NCBI RefSeq assembly: GCF_002954225.1
Contig: NZ_PPTH01000010.1
Location: 310-64,309, forward strand
DNA: 64,000 nt
Direction: 5' to 3'
Origin: Arthrobacter ruber
GTDB lineage: Bacteria; Actinomycetota; Actinomycetes; Actinomycetales; Micrococcaceae
The notes under the pieces were generated by a model. That model worked only from the letters and a program-made list of their open reading frames with translations. It was not told where the DNA came from and did no database searches. Below are positions 55,501 to 62,921 of this stretch, piece by piece (position 1 is the first letter of the stretch; each line of letters begins with the position of its first letter). Made by a program: the position numbers and the translations under genes.

Positions 55501-58076
55501 CCTCAATCAACCACGCCACCGCGGCGGCGGTGCTTCGAAATGCCCACGTCGCCTACGAGGGAAAGTTGTCGGTCAATTTATCCTCCCGCCGCGTCCGCTC
55601 CGCGCTAACGATCCTAGAAGGGATGCGCGGCGGGCAGCCGCTGGGAGCGCTGTTGGGCTACCAGCTCGAGCGGCACATCCACGACCACGGTTCCCTTCAA
55701 GTTAGGGAACTCGTCTATCCAATGCGCCGGGCATTTCCCCTTGCCGCAAACCAGATTGCGAAAACCGCAACGGAGGACGGGGATTCCAAAGAGTCCATCG
55801 CTGCCATGAACGTCATTGACGGCCGCAAAGTACTCGAACACCTCGATCGGACAGGTGAGACCGTCTACCCCTTTGGCCTGACTACCCTCCCATTACGGAC
55901 AGCTGAGCAGGAACAAACGGTGACCAACGCCGTCGCCCATATCCGCGACGTCAATGACGCCGTCGCTGACCTGACGTTGTCCGAAAGCGTCTACCAAGCG
56001 GTCATGGGAAACTATGACCGGTCCACCGGCATGCTTGATGCTTTCGCCAAGGGCAGCTACCCACCCGAACCAGAAGTAATCCAGACGCCCAGAAGCGGCA
56101 CGGCGCTCACCTTCCGTGTCGCCCTGCACCTTCCGGTGACGGCGCCCACAAATCCACTGCCCGGCATTCCAATGACCCCTCTCGCTTCTGTGGAACCAGC
56201 CCTTAACTCCTGGCTTGCGGATCGACTACCCTCACCCACAGACGTGGGCTGTCAGGTGGACTTCACGGACCGCGGTACCGGCACGGAGCGAACCGTCATG
56301 ATCACTTGGGAAGACCTGACTCTCCACCCTGCCGACCTGGTCTACCGTGCAGAAGCCCGCTCCGACCAAGCACTGGGGGACCTCGATGAACGTATTCTCA
56401 CCTATCTTCACACCACAGAATCCGTCCGGTACGACCAACCTGTCCGCATCCGGCACACTGATCGAGTGAACGGTACGGTGACATGGTTTGAACTTGAGGC
56501 CATGCTGCGCAGCCTGCGGCGACTCGTCCTCCCAAGCCATCCATTACGTCCCGCCGATCTAATGCGGCAGAGCGACGCCACCCACGGCGACCAGACCACG
56601 ACTACCCTTTCGCGCTCACGTATCCAGGCACCCCGGGACGCCCTGCGGGATGTCCACTCGCCGGCACTAGACGACCTTATTAAGGCCATCGACACCCCCT
56701 CGAACTCCGTCGACGACGTGATCTCCGCCTACGTCAATACGGTCAGCCCACTCGCCGCCTACCGACTGCCTCAAACGGGGATCGGCTTTACCTACGAATG
56801 GCGGGCGCGCACATACAGCGACCTCGTGGATCGCGTCGCGGCGCTGGGCAAGGTGTGGGATCAGCGACGAAACAGACATACCGAGCTCATGATGGAGTAC
56901 GCCGCCCAGTCCCCCACCGCTGAAACTGAAGTCCTGCTGCAGCTGCTGCGGACCGCCGAAGTGCTGGTCAGCACAACGGTCAGCGCCGAGGGGACACCAA
57001 CGGCGCTTGAACTCCGTGTGACCGCTAAAGCTAACTCGTTCGACGCCAAGCGTGCCGAGCTCCGGCAGCTGATTGAAATCGCCCGGCCGACGCTCGCGCG
57101 ATTGGCTGATGACGTCGAGGCAGCCCTGCCTCTTGACGCCTTCGACCCTGAACCTTTCGACCTTGTCGCCGAACGCGCCGAGATTCAGCGCTTTCGCACC
57201 GAGCTGCGCTTGGCCGCTGTTGCCCTGAATCAGGAGGTTGTAAAGCGCGTGACCGCAGCCGGTGACACCCTGGACCGGCACGACACCGCTAACGCCAACG
57301 AGCAGGCAGCCCTCATTCAGGAGGGCGCCAAAGCCATCTTCGGCGAAGACATCCTGCTCGTCCCCTTTATTACGCTACCCCCGGCAGCCCGCACCGAGCT
57401 CGGCAACGCTCGAGCGTACAGCGAGTCGGGGGCACTCACCAAACACCTCACCGATGGGCCACCGGCCGGCTCTGATCGCGACTTCCCCGTCGAGGACTGG
57501 CTTCACGGAATTGCGCGGGTGCGCGATAAACTCCATCACTGGGAGAACGTCGTCCTGCTCGCAGACGCGCTGCCCGGCGCAGCCCCTCCAGATCTGACTC
57601 CAATCCAACTGCCCAACAACACCGACGTCCCGTGGCTAGCAATGGAGTTGCCCACCGACACTGTGGTCGATAGTGACCCGCTCCTCTACACCGCCCACTG
57701 GGCGGGTCCCTACAACCCCGCCGAACCGCTCTGCGGTCTACTCATCGACGAATGGACCGAAGTAATTCCTGGACGGGAGCAAACCACCGGCGTCGCGTTC
57801 CACCACGACCGACCCAACGCCGAACCACCGCAAGCCTGGCTGCTGGCACTGCCCGCTACCTTCGACGGCCCCTGGTCCTGGGATGACCTCGTCGGAGCAG
57901 TGAACGACGCCCTGAACTCGGCCAAAATGAGGGCCATTGAACCCGTCCATATCGACAAGACGGCTTACAGCGCATTGCTGCCGGCCACACACTCGGCATG
58001 GACCTTCCCGGAAATCTCGATTTCCAACAATCTACTGCGCAACATGCAGATCTACACCCGGCTGGCGACGGAGTAA
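52590..58076 (+). CDS. Giant protein of unknown family
   Basis: An 1828-residue protein, the largest in the window. Residues 1-100 form a charged coiled coil (LAEERRRQEELRQEALLAGE). Next comes a segment LPLRLETRFKPGNQGQAQLW followed by RVYPDVCLADGFEETLTENE, and two Trp-rich ones (AFWAAIWRADGDD, SFWEAVWRAGGD), which look like an internal duplication. Farther on are LPALRIGKQPYGIQPVSAFS and a helical C-terminal third (LIEIARPTLARLADDVEAAL). No membrane segment or signal peptide is seen. GAGG upstream supports the ATG. Its length and position suggest a structural or scaffold component of the operon's product. Confidence 0.8.
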   Translation: MTDFNELRSRLAEERRRQEELRQEALLAGEAVGRLERLLRGARRGENPRVPGESDPLDLKHAASLERLARARGELAAGRNRVTELAAELASFTDPVKGIGRLADVHPILLLPLRLETRFKPGNQGQAQLWVRVYPDVCLADGFEETLTENEVDSGRAFWAAIWRADGDDSLERAAWRNLVAACGAGRAGWVVRTFVPANPSDKPTREDAGEILLVATGPTAQSSAAASFWEAVWRAGGDPVAEEQARTELELAVGAELAEDILLHHRPLGLLDEPVPPQTRFDAVVRVAVLQVPSLDDLEVRRTSWSSAPRIDLLPERFVLLGYEGGDAAPRVELSQPVITPLVAGPDPNAVSDEQLKPEGDALHIPDDLAWMFSFERAIEVGMAFRFDLTESQAQVGFQRLLVLGVRLADTAHEGRESFERLLEHHLYSQPGLELIRQGTPTNNTTQSGSGYAWKDDPDATFEAFFKQAPGFTPEEDSLLRSDGQRLAEGLGLSDNLLARIPGAQMHDRSEAHAMQIALWPATLGYLMDSMLAPVFSDDVVRDTRAFFTRHVSGRGPLPALRIGKQPYGIQPVSAFSRLSWFTSRQRNGGFGYPAGLYEVLRGVEEDWRPLVDHVSRVGKKSGDPHQILLDVLGLHPTSAEYYPLSADSLDHKVHELSFVNHPAALQLLDLFPAELPLALLRRFGYTGIQIPDLLTKIYRARQTPLDGPLIDDVPLSEADPIRGYAGGDNYIRWLIDAAGTSLRAVQQEDGFDNGKRPDALLYLLLRHAVQLGFYQTANSLILKAGLPHNPAALRQEPPFIHVKGSRESESRYAVLFRQEADVTGDPELTIGDYIAQQITAMEGPLPEHIAALEYLSNLPTARLERLFAEHIDTVSYRFDAWKTGLLSWGLEQIRSIPDERATTPDPVPATEKASRGLYLGAYGWVESLQPEGKTLTPVALPEDVAKSVNNGDSRPLMEDSTSLGLIHAPSINHATAAAVLRNAHVAYEGKLSVNLSSRRVRSALTILEGMRGGQPLGALLGYQLERHIHDHGSLQVRELVYPMRRAFPLAANQIAKTATEDGDSKESIAAMNVIDGRKVLEHLDRTGETVYPFGLTTLPLRTAEQEQTVTNAVAHIRDVNDAVADLTLSESVYQAVMGNYDRSTGMLDAFAKGSYPPEPEVIQTPRSGTALTFRVALHLPVTAPTNPLPGIPMTPLASVEPALNSWLADRLPSPTDVGCQVDFTDRGTGTERTVMITWEDLTLHPADLVYRAEARSDQALGDLDERILTYLHTTESVRYDQPVRIRHTDRVNGTVTWFELEAMLRSLRRLVLPSHPLRPADLMRQSDATHGDQTTTTLSRSRIQAPRDALRDVHSPALDDLIKAIDTPSNSVDDVISAYVNTVSPLAAYRLPQTGIGFTYEWRARTYSDLVDRVAALGKVWDQRRNRHTELMMEYAAQSPTAETEVLLQLLRTAEVLVSTTVSAEGTPTALELRVTAKANSFDAKRAELRQLIEIARPTLARLADDVEAALPLDAFDPEPFDLVAERAEIQRFRTELRLAAVALNQEVVKRVTAAGDTLDRHDTANANEQAALIQEGAKAIFGEDILLVPFITLPPAARTELGNARAYSESGALTKHLTDGPPAGSDRDFPVEDWLHGIARVRDKLHHWENVVLLADALPGAAPPDLTPIQLPNNTDVPWLAMELPTDTVVDSDPLLYTAHWAGPYNPAEPLCGLLIDEWTEVIPGREQTTGVAFHHDRPNAEPPQAWLLALPATFDGPWSWDDLVGAVNDALNSAKMRAIEPVHIDKTAYSALLPATHSAWTFPEISISNNLLRNMQIYTRLATE

Positions 58077-58078
58077 CC

Positions 58079-59965
58079 ATGACAGAGCGCAACATCGTCA
58101 CGCACATCGAACAAGCGCTCTTAGAAAGCCGCTTTCCATCCACCACCCGCTGGAACCGACTGGAGGGCCGGCCCCGCACACATCACTTCGACCGCGCCCT
58201 GAAGGCCGAAGTGCGGGACGCGCTCTGGATGCTCTCTCGGCAATGGCAGATGGGTGAGTTTGAGGGCGACGACGCGGGATCACCGGTGTTAGCTCGGGCA
58301 TGTCTAGACTTGCGCACAATCGATCAGTACCAAGCCGCTGACGGCGAGGCCCACTCCCTCTTACCCGACGAGATGCTCGAGTCCCGGGTGGAGCGGCGCC
58401 GCTTACTTCTGAAGTCTGGAGAACAGTACCTCTCACTTGATCTGCGGATGGCCACCGGTCGGCGGTGGTTGCGTCTGCTGAAGAAGGAACATGCAGCCAG
58501 CCGGCTCGCGGTTAACCATCAGGACGCATACCTCCAAAGGTATGCCGTGCGCGTGCCCGATCCTGGTACCGAGGCTGACGCACAAATCTGCGCGCATGCG
58601 GACGCGTGGCAGCAAGTAAGCTGCGCGGGCGGCAGAGCGATGGACGGGATTGCGTTTCTCGAGTACCTCGATGAGGACCCCGCCCACACCGCCGCGGACG
58701 GCATCCCCGCAGCCGGTGATGAGTCGGCCTTGGCCGCCCTGGCAGACCGACTACGCTTGTGGCTCGCCGATCTCCTCGACCAACCAGAAGAGGGCGACGA
58801 TGCCTGGTTGCCATCGCGTCTTGAGTATTCTTTCGGGCTCTCCGCCCCAACCGGAGCCACCGGGAACGACGGCTCCGGCACAGAAGTTGTTCTCCGGGCG
58901 CCGGAGTACCACCACGGGACCCTCGACTGGCACGCCCTAGAACATCGCGACGACGAACGACTCGGCCCCACCCGATCCGCATTGCCACCCCTTCGGAAGG
59001 TACTCACGGTCATTCCCACTTCCGTGGTGTTCGAGGGTATGCCCAATCCGCGGTGGTGGAGTTATGAGGATAAACGCACAAACTTCGGGCAGGTCACGCC
59101 TGACACCACCGACCTTGGCAAGCTGATGCTCTTGGAGTTCTCACTCGTTTACGCCAACGACTGGTTTGTTCTACCCTGGGTACTCCCCACCCAGACTCTG
59201 GCACAGGTACACGGAATCGCGCTGACGACAGTGTTTGACGAGCGTCTGTGGATCCGGCCCGTGCAGGATTCACCGACCGCGGCCGGATGGGAACCGTGGA
59301 GCATGTTCACCTTAACCTCTGATGACACCCAGAAATTATCCACCGGCCCGGGACCGGAGCTGGCCAGACTCGTAATACTCCCCACTGCGCCGAAGGTCCA
59401 GCAGGGCGATTCCTTGGAGGAAGTCGCGCTGGTCCGCGACGAGTTGGCCAACATGGTCTGGGCAATCGAGCGGCAGATCCCCTTGCCCAGCGGCTGGTGC
59501 CGAGCCGGAGGAGAAGCAGCTCACGAATATGCCACTCACCTTCGGAGGCTCGCCGCCCCGCCGATGGCGCCTCCACCTCCGGCGGTTGCACCGATCCGAT
59601 ACCGCGTGATGAACGAAGTGCCGGAACAGTGGATCCCGTTTATTGCAGTACACGTCGAAGGCAGCAGCAGAGAGACTCAACTCCAGCGTGCCGCACTCCC
59701 CCGTTTTATCGAAGGGCAGCCAAATCCGGAAAAAATTCGGCCCCGGACCACCCTGCTCCGGCAAAACCTGCCCTTGAGATACTTGATCCACGAGGAGGAG
59801 GTGCCGCGCGCAGGTGTCATGGTCAGCCAGTGCTACCAGCGCACCCGACGGCCCGATGGTTCAGTAGTAACGTGGTACGGCGCACGCAAGAGCACAGGCC
59901 GTGGTGAGGGGTCAAGCGGATTAGCCTTCGACCAACTGACCAACGTATCCCCTCCAACAACGTGA
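58079..59965 (+). CDS. Large protein of unknown family, last gene of the operon
   Basis: A 628-residue protein. The N-terminus NRLEGRPRTHHFDRALKAEV, then RDALWMLSRQWQMGEFEGDD and AGSPVLARACLD, is a strongly conserved-looking block, which suggests a real uncharacterised family. The middle contains LMLLEFSLVYANDWFVLPWV, where hydrophobic and aromatic residues alternate, and the end IPFIAVHVEGSSRETQLQRA. No membrane helix is predicted. The ATG at 58079 lies two bases after the previous stop and has GGAG upstream, so the earlier open frame from 57998 is not used. A terminator-like hairpin follows directly. Confidence 0.8.
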   Translation: MTERNIVTHIEQALLESRFPSTTRWNRLEGRPRTHHFDRALKAEVRDALWMLSRQWQMGEFEGDDAGSPVLARACLDLRTIDQYQAADGEAHSLLPDEMLESRVERRRLLLKSGEQYLSLDLRMATGRRWLRLLKKEHAASRLAVNHQDAYLQRYAVRVPDPGTEADAQICAHADAWQQVSCAGGRAMDGIAFLEYLDEDPAHTAADGIPAAGDESALAALADRLRLWLADLLDQPEEGDDAWLPSRLEYSFGLSAPTGATGNDGSGTEVVLRAPEYHHGTLDWHALEHRDDERLGPTRSALPPLRKVLTVIPTSVVFEGMPNPRWWSYEDKRTNFGQVTPDTTDLGKLMLLEFSLVYANDWFVLPWVLPTQTLAQVHGIALTTVFDERLWIRPVQDSPTAAGWEPWSMFTLTSDDTQKLSTGPGPELARLVILPTAPKVQQGDSLEEVALVRDELANMVWAIERQIPLPSGWCRAGGEAAHEYATHLRRLAAPPMAPPPPAVAPIRYRVMNEVPEQWIPFIAVHVEGSSRETQLQRAALPRFIEGQPNPEKIRPRTTLLRQNLPLRYLIHEEEVPRAGVMVSQCYQRTRRPDGSVVTWYGARKSTGRGEGSSGLAFDQLTNVSPPTT

Positions 59966-60002
59966 GAGCCGCTAACCCGCAACACCGGCTCGTTAGGGGC
60001 TC
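59966..60002 (+). terminator. Hairpin after the large operon
   Basis: GAGCCGCTAAC (59966-59976) can pair with GTTAGGGGCTC (59992-60002), with one mismatch, around a 15-base loop. TCATCTTTCC follows. It starts right after the stop codon of the last operon gene. Confidence 0.55.
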
Positions 60003-60034
60003 ATCTTTCCTTCACCGGCTAACGAAAAGTTTCT

Positions 60035-60612
60035 TCACCTCGAAAGCGCGTGAATCAGGATGGAAGACCCAGTACCGCCCACCTTCCCTGCGTTCAGAAA
60101 AGCTTGTTCCGTGAACACCCATACCGAAGAAACCCTTCTCTCGGCTGGCCTGTCCGGGCAAGTGAGCGCGTCACTCCATAACCAATGAAACGCACCACCA
60201 GCCGCTTTCCGCCGATGTTCCGCGGCCGTAGCCCTTCCTGCCCTGATCCTTTCGACAAGCTGGTCGCGCTCGAGCTGCGCGAACGCGGACATGACCGTAA
60301 GCATGGTCCTGCCCACCGGGGCTGTGGTGCTGACTCCTTCCGTGCCGCTGCAAGAGCGCACAGTGTGGTGTTCCAGGTCATTGATCAAAGCCAGCAGGCT
60401 ACGAATGGTGCGCACCAACCGGCCCACATTCCACACCACAACCTCATCACCGCCTCGCAGATTGTCGAGCTCCGGCGAGGCAAGCTCGCTCTCGTGCCAC
60501 TCACCCCGTGGTCGGTGAAAATCCGGTCACAGCCAGCTGCTCGGAGTGCCGCGTGCTGCAGGTCAGCATTGTGATCTAAACTGCTGACCTTGGCGTATCC
60601 GATACTTCCCAT
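60035..60612 (-). pseudogene. Serine resolvase gene, frameshifted
   Basis: The 5' part reads MGSIGYAKVSSLDHNADLQH and CDRIFTDHGVSGTRASLP. The frame then shifts near 60480, and the other frame continues ELDNLRGGDEVVVWNVGRLV, LTVMSAFAQLERDQLVERI and RAGRATAAEHRRKAAGG. The C-terminal helix-turn-helix is not recognisable, replaced by unrelated sequence up to 60035. It is a Tn3-type resolvase remnant, in the same orientation as the intact but different resolvase at 42344. Confidence 0.85.
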
Positions 60613-60945
60613 CCTCAGGTCTCCTCAGGTTCATTAAAGGCCTTCGTCTCGATTGTTGAGAATGATCCATGTGAGACATATTGCTGAGACGGAGTTTGGA
60701 TACAAAATTTGCCGCAGAAATACGAGCTGCACCGGGCACCCGAATTGTTCGACAACGCCTACAACTACATCAACGCTAATTAGTAGTCCAATTTCAGCCG
60801 CTGAAGCAGATCGACGCTAAGGGCTGCAAGCACAATCCGCTAGCGGGCTCGACGGCACCTACTGACGGCGGATGATTATGGGAGCTTGAAAGAAAACCCA
60901 CTTCCACAATCCAACTTAACCCCCTCCTGGATATAGGCTGTAGAT
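60613..60945. other. Intergenic stretch
   Basis: No gene is supported. A short Asn/Tyr-rich plus-strand stretch near 60715-60780 may be leftover coding DNA. Confidence 0.4.
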
Positions 60946-62493
60946 ATGGGAGACCGTAACCGCGACGGCGCACCGCTCTTGATACTAGTAGTTGTGGCAG
61001 TTCTCGCCGCACTCATCGTCGGGGCACTTGCAATAATCGTGTTCGCTGATCTCGCAGCCGGGGTGCTATGGCCGTTACCAGGCGCAAAACCTCCAAATCT
61101 TGAATCAGACAAATGGTTTGACGTAGTGCGTAGCGCGGTTGCGACCGTGGGTTTAGCAGGACTAGGCGGGGCCGCAGTCATCGCTTATCGCCGCCAGCGT
61201 ACGGGGGAGCACCAGCACAAGCTCGAAACCGATAAGCACTCCGCTAGCGGGGTAACAGAGCTCAGGGCACGGTTCACAACAGCAGCCGAACAGCTTGGAC
61301 ACGAGCAAGCTGCAGTCCGTCTAGCAGGCGTCTATGCAATGACAGCTTTAGCTGACGATTGGTTTCATGTTTCTAATAAAAACGAGCAAAAAGTGTGCGT
61401 CGATGTGCTCTGCGCCTATCTGCGTATGCCTTATAGCCCAGATTCGGCTAAACCCGGGGAACGTGAAGTCCGCTTAACTATCATCAACGTCATTCGTGAC
61501 CATCTCATGCGCCCGGGGGAATTTTCAACCAACTGGTGCAATATATCTATGAACTTCACGGGCGCAACATTTGACGGAGGCATCTTCGACGATGCAGTCT
61601 TCAAAGGCAGAATAAATTTCGACAAGACAAAATTTGTTGGTGGCACCGTAACTTTTGATAGAGCACAGTTCGCTGGCGGTATCGTCACTTTTGACGAAAC
61701 ACAGTTCAGCGCCGGCACCGTAACCTTCAATGAAACACAGTTCACTGCAGGCACTGTGACGTTCAACAAAACACAGTTCGTGGGGAGCACAGTAATCTTC
61801 GAAAAAGCACAATTTACGCGCAACGCCCCCCTTCCTCGTCCATGGTCCAAGATTGCTCCTTCCCTTGGACCATGGCTGATCAGCAATTTCGAATTTTTAC
61901 GGGAGACGGAGTTTGCTGGCTGCAAAGTCCACTTCGACGAAGCAAATTTCGCAGCCGGCATAGTGACCTTCAAAGAAGTTTTCTTCAGTACTGGCGAGGT
62001 TTCCTTCAGTAAGGCGCTGTTCACCGGAAGCACAGTCACTTTCGACAGAGTATGGTTTACTGCCTATTACCACACCCTTAGTACTACTGTTAATGCCCCA
62101 AACGTCTCATTCAACGAGGCCACGTTCTCTGCTGGCATCATCACTTTCAACGGGGCCAAGTTTGCCGCAGGCACTATTTCCTTCGACAAAGCAAAATTTG
62201 TCGGTAGTAACATCACTTTCAAAAGGTCAGAAGTTTTCCGCGGTTTAATTCTCAAACCGTATCCCATCCCAAGTGCACTAACCTTTGACAAGGCGCAATT
62301 TACTGCTGGTGCTGTTAGCTTCGAAGAAGCACAAGTTACTGGTGGCATCATCACCTTTAAAGAAGTCACAGGTGCATCTCCTGGAATTCTGAACTTGCAA
62401 AATCCTGAAGCTTGGAACCCTTTCCCCGACGTTCCCTGGGATGCAGAGACAGTTCCCTCTTGGGTCCGCCCCTCCGCATGGCCAACTAAATGA
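60946..62493 (+). CDS. Membrane-anchored repeat protein (pentapeptide-like beta-solenoid)
   Basis: A 515-residue protein. Two N-terminal hydrophobic segments (LLILVVVAVLAALIVGALAI, and one at about 65-80 ending in a basic YRRQR) anchor it. A helical linker follows (RARFTTAAEQLGHEQAAVRL, AGVYAMTALADDW), as in actinobacterial pentapeptide-repeat membrane proteins. From about residue 200 it is a solenoid: first five-residue steps (FTGAT, FDGGI, FDDAV), then 12-residue units such as FVGGTVTFDRAQ, FAGGIVTFDETQ and FTAGTVTFNKTQ. Phe spacing alternates 5 and 7. It is probably membrane-bound with a cytoplasmic solenoid. It stands alone and its function is unknown. Confidence 0.8.
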   Translation: MGDRNRDGAPLLILVVVAVLAALIVGALAIIVFADLAAGVLWPLPGAKPPNLESDKWFDVVRSAVATVGLAGLGGAAVIAYRRQRTGEHQHKLETDKHSASGVTELRARFTTAAEQLGHEQAAVRLAGVYAMTALADDWFHVSNKNEQKVCVDVLCAYLRMPYSPDSAKPGEREVRLTIINVIRDHLMRPGEFSTNWCNISMNFTGATFDGGIFDDAVFKGRINFDKTKFVGGTVTFDRAQFAGGIVTFDETQFSAGTVTFNETQFTAGTVTFNKTQFVGSTVIFEKAQFTRNAPLPRPWSKIAPSLGPWLISNFEFLRETEFAGCKVHFDEANFAAGIVTFKEVFFSTGEVSFSKALFTGSTVTFDRVWFTAYYHTLSTTVNAPNVSFNEATFSAGIITFNGAKFAAGTISFDKAKFVGSNITFKRSEVFRGLILKPYPIPSALTFDKAQFTAGAVSFEEAQVTGGIITFKEVTGASPGILNLQNPEAWNPFPDVPWDAETVPSWVRPSAWPTK

Positions 62494-62921
62494 GCCCTCA
62501 CGTAGAAGTGAAGTATTCCGGTGCACCTGAAAGTTCTCAGGGGCGGTGTCTTCGTAGGAGAGCATGTATGGCAAGTATACGATGTGCATTTCTTGCCATG
62601 GCAGCCACGGATGACGCAGCGTCGCAGCCGCTCTAGATAAAGTTTTCGGTGTTGTAGGTACTCCCACTGTGGCCTTCGAAGCGACCAAGGGCCACGTCAC
62701 AAAGCACAACCCGACTCGGTGTGACAACGCGAATTACTACCTCAGCTCCCTTATCAACCGATCCCCCCGCTGATACGACCTCCCTCATTCTGCCAACAAG
62801 ATGCCGGTCCTAAACTTCGACTCGTGGCTTGCTCTGCGCGACACCGCGTAGACGGCCTATAGTCCCGCTACCGAAGCTAACGAGTGTCAAATGCACTGTT
62901 ATCGGCATTTCGACCACAGCC
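62494..62921. other. Intergenic stretch
   Basis: No supportable gene. It lies between the stop codons of two convergent genes, so it should contain terminators, but none is obvious. Confidence 0.4.
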
